In this document: piece after piece, positions 45,095 through 57,240 of the stretch
How positions within the stretch are numbered: the stretch's first letter is position 1
Layout of the letters: each line of letters begins with the position of its first letter
Source of the DNA: Montifringilla adamsi
Lineage: Eukaryota > Chordata > Aves > Passeriformes > Passeridae
Assembly (NCBI GenBank): GCA_017590115.1
Contig: JAGGNK010007559.1
Coordinates: forward strand, 1,944,020-2,008,019
Direction: 5' to 3'
Length of the DNA stretch: 64,000 nt
Program-made: the position numbers and the translations under genes
Notes under the pieces: model-generated
Told to the model about the DNA's origin: nothing
Database searches by the model: none
The model's input: the letters and a program-made list of their open reading frames with translations, nothing else

Positions 45095-48000
45095 CCAGCT
45101 CCCTCAGACCCATGAGCTGGGAGCACCTGGAGCAGCAGAAGCTTTGCTGGATCCTCCAAACCTTCCCCAGAGCCCTGAGGTTTCCTCCTCCACGCCCCTT
45201 CCCATCGGGGAAAGCCGGGATGTGTCCATCCCCAAGGGAGCTGTCGGTCAGTCGTGGTGGAAATCTGACCACCAGGTTTTGTGAGGTCAAGACAACACGT
45301 CCCTGCACAATCCCTTGAAAAAAATCCTCCAGGAATGAGTAGATTTCACAGGGAAAATGGGCATTTCTTCCAGCTCCAGCCCTACTCCACTATTTAGGAG
45401 AGGGGGAAAGCTGGGGAAGTGGAAAATAGTAGCTTTGGCTCGGGAGCTGTAACCTGTTTTGGTCTGCGTTAATTAATTTGGCAGTGGCTGCGTTGTGTGC
45501 TATTCTTAGGCTCTCTATCCCCCTCTGCAACAAATTAGGGCTTTCACATCTGCCTAAAAATAAAACTTTCCTGTCTGCTGGCACACGAGCCAAACCAGAG
45601 TGCAGCATATGTGCAATAAAGATGCACAGCTGTTCTGTCTATGAACTCGGGAACGTGTGAGGGGTTTTTTGTGAAGGATACAGGAGGTACCCAACACTGA
45701 GAAACAGCTTTGCCAAGAAACTGTCAGGCATTTTAAAGAAGTGGCTGCAAAAGGTGAAATTAGAGAGAAACATCCAAACAAAATTGAAAGAATTTCAACA
45801 GAAAAATGTTAATTTTCTGTATTGTGAAAGGTGATGGTTGTGATGAAGGAGGAATAGTCAAAAGGGAAGGTTTAATTCCCTTAGATCCCATGGAACTCCC
45901 AGAGAACCCTCCGTCTCAGAGCTTTTGCAGTTAATTTTTGCCCTGACCCTTTCCACCTCTGTAGGTGGTGCCCAGGTGTGGAGCAGTGCCTGATTTTGGG
46001 CAAAGGTTCTTCCCCCAGAGGCTCCCCAGGGAATGGGCACTGCTCCAAACCTGCCAGAGCTCAGGAATCACTTGGACAAATCTCTCAGGCACATGATTTG
46101 TTATTTGGGGTGTCCTGTGCATGCCCAGAGGTTCACTTTGATGATCCTTGTGTGTCCCTCCCCTCAGGATATTCTAGAATCATAGATATATATAAAATTG
46201 AAGTATTTCACATAATACTGAATTATTTCACACTCTTTGTTACTTTGAGGACCCCCCGTGTGAGATACTTTGCACCAAGCTGAAAAGGTGGTGGAGCAGA
46301 AGGTGTAGGATTTATAACCCATCTTTGTGCCACCAGCCAAGTGCTCAGTGAGACTTTTGTCACCTCCAAAGCTCTGCTGCTGCTGCTGCGGGGGCTGAGG
46401 GCTCTGTCACTTCCATTCTTTCCGTGGCTCAGCCAGGGAGCTTTTCCAGGGAGCCAGGTGGAGCTGGGCTGGCTCTGCATCACCTGACACTTTTAGATTT
46501 GCTCTTTAGAGAAGATTAGCTCATGAATTGCCTCTGACACTGGGATTTACTCTGCCTGGGCATTCCTTACACCCTGGCATGACCTATTAATTATGAAGGT
46601 TTTTATGCGGACAATAAGGTTTTTTCCCCTAAAAAATTGGTTACATGAAAATGTTTCATGTTTATATTTGGCTCCATAGTTAACTACCAAAACAATGGGT
46701 TGCATTTTTTAGAGATAAAGAGGTAAAAACCCCCCATGTTAATCTGATTAAAGCGCACTGACCAAGTCAACAAACAGTAATTAACACTTTCAATTCCTAA
46801 TTTAACATCTAAGAAATGGTGTTTTCTGGAGCTTTGGAACTTGAATCCAAGGTCCTCTCAAAGCTCTTTCCCCAGCAAGGTTTTCCTGGTACCTGAAGGA
46901 TTTTGCTGAGAGGGGTCAGTGGAGTCCAGGCTGCTGATTCCAAGACACAAAGTCAAGTTAGACCAGCCCATGCAACAACCAAAAGCCAAAGAGAAATAAC
47001 ACTCTCTTTATTTTTCTCCTTTTCTGAATTCCATGACATTTCACAGAAATGACTGCAAAACTTTTTCCATTCAGATTTTAGCACTGGTTTGGTGACAAAC
47101 TTGGGAAGATTAGCGATTTTCCATCATTAGAAATGAAGTCTGGTGCTGAAGCTGACTAAACCTTTCCAGGCCAAGATGCATTTTCAGGTCTTTTACAATG
47201 TTGCAAAGTTTAGGCCTTGGTTTAAGGATGATGATCTTCTAGGCCAAGAATCCTCGTCCTAATTAGACAAAAATACACAAATTTGTTCATCAGCAGGACC
47301 CTCATCCACAGCTGCTCCTGGCTGCCACTGGCCCCATCATTTCATTAATTTCTGTGCTCATTTTCCTGGCTTTTATCTCACAGAACTTCTGTACACTTTG
47401 AAAAAAATGGACCTCATCAAAGAGAGAAAAACCCTGAATTTTTTAAATGTTTGTGTTTTTTATTGAACCAAACCAAACACTTGGAATGGTTTTGGTGAAA
47501 CACATCAAGCTTTCAGGCAAGGGGACACCTGCAAAAGATGGTTTTCTTTTAAAAAACAAATAATTTCAAGTTCATTAGCACTTGAAACGCAAAAAAAAGG
47601 ATGTTCCAAAACTCTGTTTTTGTGACCTGAATTGTACCTGCAAAACCAAAGCATTTTTCGACTAAGGAAAACATTTTGCATGAAAAATATTGATCTGTGG
47701 TCACCCCGTGCATTGCCAGTAGTGCCTTTTCTTATCTCTGCTGACTTCCCCACATTTCTGATGAGACAAAAAGCAGCAGCTCTCCCTGTTCCTGGTGATC
47801 TGCCCCTCAGAGCCAATGTCAATAGTGGTACTAACATGTTTTCCACAAAAAAAAAAGAGAAATTTCAGAGCTTTATTTGAGCTTGGTGGATGCACATGAG
47901 GCTCAAAGTGAGATTTCACAGGGATAACGTGGGAAATAATTAATTCCTTCATTTTAAACTCCTTCCCAATTATCCCAGTGCCTCTTAAGCTCAGCAGCAG

Positions 48001-48427
48001 TGTGAAGGAAGAGCACAAAATGAGGTGGTTTTTGCAGGACACCTTTTGCAATTCCCATCCAAGGATGCAGGGGATAAAAGTGACACCAGTGACTCACTGG
48101 TGTTCCCAGGAACGTCCTGCCTTGGGGACAGCTCCTGCTGGGAGCCTGAGGAACAGCCTGTGACTCAGCAGGGATGGGATCTGAACAGCCTTCCCTGGTT
48201 TGTTTTTTTTTTTTTACTTCTTTTTCTCTAAAAAAAATACCTTGAAACCCATTGGTTTGGTGTTTAACTTTGGGGCCAAATATAAATGTGAAATGTTTCA
48301 ATTTTTAGGGGAAAAAGTCTTACTGCCCACATAACAACCTTCAAAATTAACAGGTCATGCCAGGAGGGAGAGGAGCAAATTTAAGATTTAAGGAGAGGAA
48401 AGCCCTCCTGGCAGTGCCCGGGGCTGG
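45095..48427. other. Non-coding stretch, no gene seen
   Basis: The longest repeat-poor stretch. A short CTG run lies at 46374-46385. 46560-46830 is a complex AT-rich block with 'gtcaacaaacagtaattaac' (forkhead- and homeobox-like words). Open frames up to 116 codons on the minus strand are not recognisable. Confidence 0.5.
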
Positions 48428-48481
48428 AGGTGACACTGAGGGAGTGGCACTAAGGGGGTGGCACCCTGAGGGGGTGGCAGA
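48428..48481. repeat. Short GGTGGCACTGAGGG-type tandem repeat
   Basis: About three to four units of 15-18 bp built on 'gtggcaccctgaggggg'. Confidence 0.75.
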
Positions 48482-48822
48482 GGTGTCCAGCTCAGGGCAG
48501 AGTGATGGACTCAAATCTGGGCTCCTTAATTTGGGGCATCCTCCCTCTGAGGGTCCCAGGGATGGGACTGGAAATCCTGCAAGTAAATGGGCAGTGAAAT
48601 ACATCATGGATTGATTTGGATTAGAGGTGAGGAGAAAATTCTGTATTCAGAGGGTGCCTGTTGGAGCCCTGGCTGCTGCTGAGAATTGGAGACTTTCTGT
48701 GCTGCCAGGCACTGACCCCCAAGAGAACACTGCACTGACCTGAGGCCCTGGAGAAGCTTCCAAAGGCTTCCAAAATGGAATGGCTGAACTGGGATTGTGG
48801 GTGTGGAGTTTGGATAGAAGTG
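48482..48822. other. Non-coding spacer
   Basis: Unique sequence before the LTR. Nothing was recognised. Confidence 0.5.
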
Positions 48823-49226
48823 TGTGATATCACAGGGTGGAAAACTTAAGAGTTTAAGGGTTTAGAATACAGTAATAGACATGGGGCAAGATGGAGGTTT
48901 TAGGGCAGAGGCTGCTCCTTCTTCTTCATCTTCTTCTCCATGGGTTTGGATGGTTTTTTGTAAATGGATAAAAATCCACATTGCGGCCACAGGTGGTTGG
49001 TTGTTAGATTAAAAGTGAAAATAATTTAGGTGTCATTTCTTAATTGGACAGTTTATCCTTAAAAGGCCTTGTAGAGAGAGAGATGGGGCTCCATTTTTAG
49101 TTTGATAGAGTGAAGTGCTGCAGAACTCAGGATTTGTGAGACTGTGGCAGAGATAAGAACTGATAAACATCTGAGTCCAACAAGAAATACCCTCTAGCAC
49201 ATTTAATCCCCATCTTGGCAAAAAGA
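48823..49226 (+). mobile_element. LTR-like element
   Basis: It starts 'TGTGATATCACAGG' and continues with 'ggcaagatggaggttttagg', a 'ccttcttcttcatcttcttc' pyrimidine patch, 'cattgcggccacaggtggtt', 'ttcttaattggacagtttat' and 'aaaggccttgtagagagaga'. That order matches a songbird LTR as I remember it. 'gataaacat' may be a degraded polyadenylation signal. The 3' boundary is approximate and no target duplication was found. A CR1 fragment follows almost at once. Confidence 0.6.
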
Positions 49227-49240
49227 AGGTAAAAACTCAA

Positions 49241-49388
49241 CAGGTTCCCAGAGGAGCTGTGGCTGCCCCTGGATCCCTGGAAGTGTCCAAGGCCAGGCTG
49301 GAACACCCTGGGATAGTGGAAGATGTCCCTGCCCATGGAATGAGATGGTCATTAAAGTCCCTTCCAACACAAACCATTCCATGATTGA
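49241..49388 (+). mobile_element. CR1 LINE, 3'-end fragment
   Basis: It reads 'caggttcccagaggagctgt', 'ggctgcccctggatccctgg', 'aagtgtccaaggccaggctg', 'ctgggatagtggaagatgtc', 'cctgcccatggaatgagatg', 'gtcccttccaacacaaacca', 'ttccatgattga'. A clear sense-strand copy of about 150 bp. Confidence 0.95.
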
Positions 49389-50835
49389 TAAGGCACACCC
49401 TGTGTCCCTGAGGCTCTGGGAAATATTTGTGGAAAAGTCTGAAATAGTTCAATAAAGATGGAAACTGAGAACTCAAATGCACTGAAAAACTCCCTTTGTT
49501 CAGTTGAGCTCTTTGCCATCAAGTAATAAAAAGGAATAATATTTATTTCCATCAAAAAAAGTCCATAGGGATCTACAGGAGAGGTGCAAATCTCAGAATT
49601 AACAGCGTTCCTATAGCTTCAAAATGAATAAAAAAGGTTTAATAGAATATTAGTGGGGTTTGTGTAAAAATAAAAGTACAAAAGATTAGATAAGAGGCCT
49701 GGCTCGCAGAGGTGAGATCAGTCTTTGTCAGTTAAAAGCTGCTCTGCTCCCACAAAAGAACCTAACTCATGGGAAGAATTACAGTGCCCATTTGCCCTTT
49801 CTGACAGATTTCTTGGAGATGGATTGGCCCAGGAGCTCCATGGAACACCCAGACCTTGCACTGATCCATCCGATGCTCTTCCTATCAAAACAACCTCTGG
49901 GTTCTCCAGCAGGACCACCTCAGCCAGGCTCCATCATCACCTCCCTGTTATTCCAGTTCCTGGCCTGATTTACGTTTCCCAGTGTCTTTAGACAGTTATT
50001 TCAGGCCTCATTCCTAATTATTTTGTTTCAGGGCAGTGTTATCATGCTATAGATGTATTTGTTTAAATCCTGGCTGACTTCATGGGGGCAGTTTTTTAAA
50101 GGAAGGAGAAAATGAAAATCAAACTCAAAATACGTGCTGGCTTTTTTGGGATGGGTGCCAACACAGTTTAGCTGGCATAAAAATGAACAATAACTGTGGG
50201 ATTATCCACTCTTTTTTTCACCCAAATAATCATCAGATTTTTGCTGGGATATTTTAGTTCAGAACCCTTCTCTGCCCAATAGAAAAGAGCAGAACTTTGT
50301 GTTCCAGCTCCACACTGATTCATTCTGCTCCTTCAAAAGAAATTAATGGAAAAAAATTGACTATAAATTTCTAGACTCCTTCCCCTGATGGAAAACTCTC
50401 TCTTGATATTGTCATGTTAATATTTTACTCTCCCACTGTGGAATGAGGCCTGGACTTCGGATGTTTTCCTGAATATCATTAATTTGAATGATTCCTTATT
50501 GGAGTTTAGCAATAAAATAGCTTTGATGTTCATGATATTTATCCAGACTGGTTTTCCACACTTGCTATCAGGCATCCTGAGAAGCAGATACTTCCACAGG
50601 CACCAGTCAGGATTTGATCCAAAATCAGAATTCCTGAAAATAGATCTGAGGAACGTTAGAACACAAGAAATGCTTGGGATGGAAAGGGTGGGAGGGAAAG
50701 GCTTGAAGGGGAAATTTGGGCAAAGTCTCACTTGGAGCAGCTGAGAACACTTTGTGTTTATCTGGGATCATGTCCCTCCAAGATTTTTCTTTTCAACAAT
50801 ATCAGTCTAAAGTGATCCCCAAAAACTGGACATGT
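49389..50835. other. Non-coding stretch, no gene seen
   Basis: Unique sequence. No exon, RNA gene or element was recognised. Confidence 0.55.
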
Positions 50836-50886
50836 TTGGCTTGATCACCTTGGAAGTCTTTTCCAACCTTGGAGATTCCATGATCA
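50836..50886 (+). mobile_element. CR1 LINE, 3'-end scrap
   Basis: 'tggcttgatcaccttggaag', 'tcttttccaaccttggagat', 'tccatgatcact': the last 50 bp of a CR1 in sense orientation. Confidence 0.75.
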
Positions 50887-50966
50887 CTCAAGTGCTTGTC
50901 CTTCCTTTGGGTGGGTTAGGTTTGCTCCAGGCAATCTCCTTAGATTAAATGGGAGCAGCTGGGCAG

Positions 50967-51198
50967 GGGATCCAGAATTTGGGAAGGGGATCCACAGCCT
51001 GGGAAGGGGATCCAAAATCTGGGAAGGGGATCCAGAATTTGGGATCCACAGTCTGGAAAAGGGGATCCACAGCCTGCAAAAAGGATCCACAGTCTGGGAA
51101 GGGGATCCATGATCTGGGAAGATGATCCACAGTCTGGGAAAGGGGATCCATAGTCTGGGAAGGGAATCCACAGCCTAGGAATGGGATCCACAGCCTGG
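50967..51198. repeat. 12-copy minisatellite, ~20-bp unit carrying GGATCC
   Basis: The unit is 'ggatccacagtctgggaagg' with variants 'cagaattt' and 'catgatct'. Most units are 20-22 bp and one is 14 bp. Ten of twelve keep the BamHI site GGATCC. The repetitive minus frames (68-116 codons) are artefacts. Confidence 0.95.
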
Positions 51199-54100
51199 TT
51201 CCAAAGTGAGGGAAAATTCAGGCTACAGGGATTGGCAGAGGTTGGCACATCCATCCTGGCCTCTTCACCCAGAATTGGAAAGTCCAACACGGCCAGGAAA
51301 CAACGAGAGAACTCCTGCTTTCAGACCTTGCCCAAAATCAGCCAAATTCAAGTTTACATTCTTTAACTTCTAATCTTGGCCCTGGTGCTGCTGCTGCTTT
51401 CTCTCTGAGAGTGCTGAATGCACAGAAAGAGAAAATAAAGACGGAATGACAGACGGAAAAAGTTTGTTTGAGCCACAGCTGTTTCCTCCTTCCTTCAGCA
51501 AAAATGATTTAAGCACCTTATAACCTAAGGGAGAAAAAAAAAAAAAAATGGTGGTTTTGTAAGTGAAAAATGTCCTGTCAAAATGTCTGCTATAAAATTT
51601 CTCATTCTTAAGTAATAATTCTGAGATATTATCTTACTTAATGATTTAGGATTGGGTTTTTTTCTTAACCAGTCCCAAAATTTCCATTACAGAGAGAAAG
51701 GAACCGGCCACTGGTGACAGATTTTATGAGAAAAATATGAACAGAGTAAGGAAAACAGACAGGGGGAAAAAAAAAACCCTGATGATTTTGCTTGTGTATG
51801 ATGTTCTGCCTAGATGGGGAAAATAGAGGATAATCAAGGGCTTTGGGGAATAATTAAAAGGGAAGACAAGAGCAGCTTCCCACCTGAAGCGTGGGAAGTT
51901 CCTGTCTGAGGTTCATCCTACCCAACATCAGCCAGTTCTGTCTGTAGGATGGAAAAAGGGGGAGAGAAAGTGAGGAATTGATGTTTTAGGGGAACCAAAG
52001 CCCCCTCCAGGCAGGCTCGGGTTTCTCCATTACCTGAAACCCTCAAAAGACTAAATTCTTAATGCAAGAATAACACCCTGGGCACAAAACTTGGGTGGGG
52101 AAAAGCAAGATCAGAGCTTTTAGAATGGAAATAAAACTGGTTTTAAGCGGCACTTGAGTTTAGATCCCACTTTTTAACTTTGTCCTCACATTTGGTCCCT
52201 GAACAGCTCTGAGAGGGGCTGGGAAAGCAGATTTTGGTGGTGATAAACACAATTTCTTCCTTACATTAGTTATTTCTTCCTGTTTTCCTTTCAAGCCTGC
52301 TCTAAGTCACTGCCACTTAAGAGGTGGCTGTTGGGAAAGGTTTAAAGCTGCTTTATCCTGCTGGGGGCAGGGGAGACAAGGAGTCAATTAAGAGAATAAA
52401 CATCACTTTGAGCATGTGGAGAGGTTGGTATTTGGCTCTCTGCCTGGAGCTGTTCACCTGACAGCAGCTGCATCAGAGGTGAAAGAGTGGAGAGGAGCCA
52501 GAGTGATCCTCACAGTGCTACAACAGCACTGGGAATTAGGCAAATAAAGCTATTTCAGCCTAAAAACTGAGAGGATTTAGCATGGAAACCAGGAGGGAGG
52601 AAGAGATGGAGCTTTAACATCACATTTCCTATGGCCCCACATTTCAAAATGCCTCCAATTTAGCCCAAAAATGTCTCTATTCCATTTCACAGGGTAACTC
52701 AAAAGCAGATTTGGAAAGAGTTGCCAAACATGGGGCTAAAACAGAATTTAAAGCCTTTGAAAAAACCTGCACCACAAAAACAACTTGGAATTGCGAAGCT
52801 TTGCTGCTCGGAAGAGGGGACCTGTGTCAAAACAAAACTCTGCTTATCAATCTTTAATTGAGCTTGTGCATGAGGCAGAAGACATCAGGTATCAACAAAA
52901 GCAGACAGGTTTGAAATGAGAAGCAGATGGTCACCCCAAAGCTCTTGTCTTGGAAAATAAATGAGAGGAAAGAGAAGCAAATTGAGTAGCAGTGCCGGGT
53001 TTATATCCAGTGATCTGCTCTGAGATCTGGAAACAGTTGACAATTAATTGAAATAACACATTGCAAATTGTCACTGAAGGCTGAAAAATCTTCGGGGGGA
53101 AAAAATGCTGTTGCTCTGGAAATTTGGATTGTGCTGAAGGCATTGTAAGGAAAAAATGTTACCCAGTTCAACCCAAATTTCCACAGAATTTTGCCACCCA
53201 AAACATTTGCAGGGATTTTAAGTACAAGCTGATATTTGGGGCTATTTAACCATCAAGAGGTGAAGTTGGCCTTTTTCCAGGGCAAAACTCTGACTCCCTT
53301 TGTGGGGAAAAAAAGAAATACATGTTTTTTCAGATTTAAATAAAGCTGCAGAACCTCACCAGCATCCCTACAAGCACCTGGGTTTAACTGTCCAACTATT
53401 TGTTCAGAAATAATTCAAGATTTAGCCTCATTCTTCTTAAACATAGGACACTTATCAAAAATATGGCATTGAGGCCAAAGAGGCTCTTCTAGGATTTGTT
53501 CTCCCTTATCTCCCTCATAAATAAGTTCTTTCTGCACTGGAGAAGGAAAAGGGAAGGAGGGAGGGAAATGCCACCCACTGGGAAGCAGGAAAGTGAAAGA
53601 AACCCAGGATGAAATCTCCATTTTCCCTGATTTTAGCAGGTGTTTGAGTGCAGTGGCCAAGCAAGGTTGGTTTTGTGGAAAAGTATTCCCGTGTGTGGGG
53701 ATTTTTATTGTCACTGGTGCAGTATCAGAATTGTGAATCAGCAGGAGAATTAATCACAGAACACAGATTTCCTCTCGTGCTCCACAGCCTCGCACAGGCG
53801 TTCCCTGGGTCTGCTCCTGTCTGGAATGAGGGCACTGCTGCTCCCCAGTCCCCAAGGACACAGCAAAGAGGGCAAGGGGCAACTGGAAAAAAATATTAAA
53901 ACAACTCCACTGCAAAACCTGTTTCCACTGGGAATTGGAAATACCTTCCTGCTGCATTCTTTCCACATCTGCAAGGGCCATACTTGGATTTCATTAAAAA
54001 ATATTTCCCCTTATCTGGAGCAGGGTCTGACATAAGCCATGGATTTGTTACTCCTGACATAGTTTCTTTTTAAGCTGCTTGGGCTTTTGCTGCAAGACCT

Positions 54101-54667
54101 TGTTATTTCTGCCCTTTCTGCTGTTTGGGGAGGAGGCCTGGGGTGATAGATGTGGCAGGATTTTTGTGGGAAGGTGTATTCCAGAGGCAAGGTGTAAATC
54201 ATGATAACATCACGTTCTCATTAGCAGCAGAGACCCACTGTGGGTGTGTAAATCATGAGTGTGCAAGTCCAGCAGGACCTTACATGATCTGGGCACAGGC
54301 TGAACCTTTGGAAGAATTCTTAGCTGCATTTTCAGCCCCACTCATCTTTCTGTGACCAACTTCTCTCTGCATCTTTTGAAAACCTCTCTGTTTTATTCTG
54401 TCTTGGATAAGGGTGCTCTGTTAAGTGAGGTTATCACTGAAATTCATTTATTCCAGCAGATTTCTGTCCATGTTACAAAAACCAGAACCCTCATCTGCTC
54501 CTTGCAACAACAAGAAGTCAACAGGAGTTTTATCACTGACTTGACTTCAAGGAGAAACAGATCTTTTATCTGCCAGGTAGTCATAGGAAGAGGGGGAATG
54601 GCTTCAAACTAAGAGTGGGTTTAGCTTTGAGATTGGGAAGGAATTGTTCCCTGTGAGGGTGGGCAGG
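51199..54667. other. Non-coding stretch, no gene seen
   Basis: Unique sequence with A runs at about 51533-51548 and 51765-51776. No repeat family or exon was recognised. Confidence 0.55.
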
Positions 54668-54849
54668 CCTTAGCACAGGGTGTCCAGAGAAGCTGTGGCT
54701 GCCCCTGGATCCCTGGAAGTGTCCATGCCAGGTGGGATGGGGCTTGGAGCAGCCTGGGACAGTGGAAGGTGTCTCTGCCCATGGCAGAGGGTGGCACTGG
54801 ATAAGGTGTGAGGTCCTTTCCAATGCAAACCATTCCATGAGTCCATGAT
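54668..54849 (+). mobile_element. CR1 LINE, 3'-end fragment
   Basis: It reads 'cttagcacagggtgtccaga', 'gaagctgtggctgcccctgg', 'atccctggaagtgtccatgc', 'gggcttggagcagcctggga', 'cagtggaaggtgtctctgcc', 'tgaggtcctttccaatgcaa', 'accattccatgagtccatga'. A well-preserved sense copy of about 180 bp. Confidence 0.95.
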
Positions 54850-55374
54850 ATGACGCTGATGAAAAAGAGAGAAGTGGAGATGATGATAGTAAAAGGAATT
54901 ATTTGCATTTCCCAAGCTGTGAAGGGAACTCTGTTCTCTTTACCTGTCTGCATCCTTCTCTACCCAATAAACAGATATTTAGTTCATTTTTGAACTCCTA
55001 CCTGGGCCTTAACATTTTTATAAGAAAAGCCAGTGTCCTCATTTGCTCTTGTCAATGAGAAAATGAATATTCTGCACAGGACCCACAGTGTTTCCTCCTA
55101 GCTCAGTGTAGGATACCAGAGGTGTAATTAATTGCTGCATTATTACATGGGGATTGTTTTGTTCTGTTGAAAGCAAAGGAAGAACCACAGACCTTTCCTC
55201 TGCGTCCTCAGATTATGATACAGCCCTAAAATGTGTTGGATAGAAAACTTCCATAGAGGAAGGGTTGTGGATCCTCACCAGCACATCCAGAAAGAGGAGC
55301 TTGTTGTAGGGTATGGAGAATCCAGGGAATGGGGACTCTTCCTCAGGGGTTATTAAATGGGATTGACTTGTTTT
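54850..55374. other. Non-coding spacer
   Basis: Unique sequence. Nothing was recognised. Confidence 0.5.
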
Positions 55375-55530
55375 GCCTGAGGAGAGCAGGCTGAGAGGGG
55401 ATCTGACAGCTGCCTGAGCATCAAGGAGGCAAAGCAGCAGGCAGAGGAAAGTTATTTAAGTGAAGAGACAATGTTGGCACAAGAAGAAATGGGTATAAAT
55501 AGACAGAGGCTGGAAATCCCTTCCAATAGG
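55375..55530 (+). mobile_element. Possible internal CR1 fragment
   Basis: 'gcctgaggagagcaggctga', 'gaggggatctgacagctgcc', 'caatgttggcacaagaagaa', 'atgggtataaatagacagag', 'gctggaaat' resemble the internal part of the CR1 3' half (a 'gagaggggatctgacagct'-like phrase and a 'ggtataaac' phrase). Diverged and without clear ends. Confidence 0.5.
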
Positions 55531-56563
55531 AATAGTGAGGACACATGAAAGGAAATCAGGCCAGCTCTCCAAGCGAGGATCATGGAAAGCGATTCCGCGC
55601 TCTCTGTGGCGGCTGGGCCCTCTCGCCCAGGAGGCCCAGCCCCTGCTCCTGCCGAGTCCTTTTCCTTCTTCTGCATTTAATATTGGGCCTGGCACCAGCT
55701 GCAGCAGGGCCCCTGCACTGGTGAACTCAGAAAAAGAGCTGGGGATACGGTCTTGCCACCAAATCTGTGCCTTGGATGCTCCCCTTTGGGACAGAGCTGG
55801 ATTCCGTGTGCAGCCCCAGGGCCCATCCAAGTGCAGCCCTGTCCAACTTGTGACAGCAGAAATGAGATCCTTTCCTGAGTCTGAAATGCCTCTTGGTGTT
55901 GTGTGAGCTCATGAAAAAGTCAGGATTATTTTTGTCTTTCTAAGTAAAAGGGAAGATTTACTGCGCTGATTTGATGACCTGATGTGTTTTCTGGACCAGG
56001 CCGCGCTGTGGGCCTGGAACAAAGGGCGATGAGCGCATCCACGATTTTCACAATAGCATCTTCTCCCCGTGGCACTGGGACAGACGTGGCTGCAGAAGGT
56101 TTGGAGCATTGAGCAGCTGGTTCCAGACAGGCAGAGGTTTGAACAGGCAGGAAAAACAGGATAGGAACAAGTTTCTTGCAGTCATCCTCACTGTTACTCT
56201 TTATAAGATTAAACATCTTAAAGAGAGTCCCATCTTGGTGTTCCTTCAGTTCAGCTTTTATTCTTGGTGCTGGGGAGGGTTTTAAAAGTGGTTTTTAGTC
56301 CTAGAAGCTTCCAGTGCTTTGTAGTAACAGGTGACCTTCTCCAGGGGACAGCCCTACATGGGCCTGCCCAGATTCCCTGACTGTCATTCCCAGTTTTTCC
56401 TTTTTGAACACATTTTAACAAAGTTTTTCATCTGTTATTGGGTTTTTTTTCTCTCTGGAGTGAATGTGGTGTTTGTAGTTAGAGGAAACCACCATGAATT
56501 CTTGCAAATGAAAGGAGATATAAAATATTCTCTCATTGACAGGCCCTTCCAGTCTCTCACACA
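55531..56563. other. Non-coding stretch, no gene seen
   Basis: A GC-richer patch (55560-55870) with overlapping frames of 123-124 codons on both strands, and unique sequence after it. No recognisable domain. Confidence 0.5.
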
Positions 56564-56645
56564 CATAAATGGTCACTTTTATCTCATAAATGGTAATTTT
56601 ACATCATGAATTGTCACTTTTACATCATGAATTGTCACTTTTATT
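56564..56645. repeat. 21-bp tandem repeat, four copies
   Basis: 'atgaattgtcacttttacatc' type units and the variant 'ataaatggtcacttttatct'. Units are 20-21 bp. Confidence 0.85.
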
Positions 56646-56753
56646 TATGGTTTTTTCACACACAAAACATGTTATTTTTGCTTTTTCCCCTGGCATCGTC
56701 TTCTACCAAGATCTCATACTTTGCCTCTAGTTTCAAACCAAAGTTTCACAAAC

Positions 56754-57207
56754 TGTTGAGCAAAAAACCTTTATTATGATGTTGCTAAAACAAATCTGAA
56801 TACGTAAGACTGTCCCTTGGCAACCACGGCTGCTGCAGGGTCAGCCCTGGGTCTGGAGCAGGATGTTGGCAGTCATGGAGCCAGCAGCTCCCGTATTTTC
56901 CTGTCCTGAGCAGTTGTGGCAGGAGCAGGAGCGGTGACGTTTGTGGCTCAGCAGGAAATCTCTGGCTCGAGCAGCAGAGCTGAGAGCGCTGCAGCCACCA
57001 CGGCTTTTTCCAGGGCTGGAGCTCCTCGTGCCACCCCGGCTCCCGCGCCCTTTCCGTGACTTCACGCTGCAAACATGAGCTCCTCGCCTTTGTCTTGGAG
57101 GCCCAGCTTGGCCTGCAGGCCCAGCCCTGTCCTGTCTCGGGCTGCTCAGCGCTCTGGCCTCGCTCCTCAGCTTCTCCTCACAAACTATTGTTGTCTCCAC
57201 TCTTACA
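56754..57207 (-). mobile_element. LTR-like element, reverse orientation
   Basis: Read on the minus strand it starts TGTAAGAGTGG and ends 'ctcaaca', so it has TG...CA termini. AATAAA lies just before the end (plus-strand TTTATT at about 56770-56776). It is 454 bp and GC-rich in the middle. The four flanking bases are AAAC and AAAT, so a 4-bp duplication is only a near match. The 119-codon minus frame inside has arginine- and serine-rich low complexity and is not a recognised protein. Confidence 0.5.
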
Positions 57208-57240
57208 AAATGTGGGGCAGGGCAGTACCACGGTATTTTC

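Noticed and set aside
56841..57200. Arginine/serine-rich 119-codon minus frame in a GC-rich patch
   Set aside because: It lies within an LTR-like element and its composition follows the GC-rich LTR body. No known protein.
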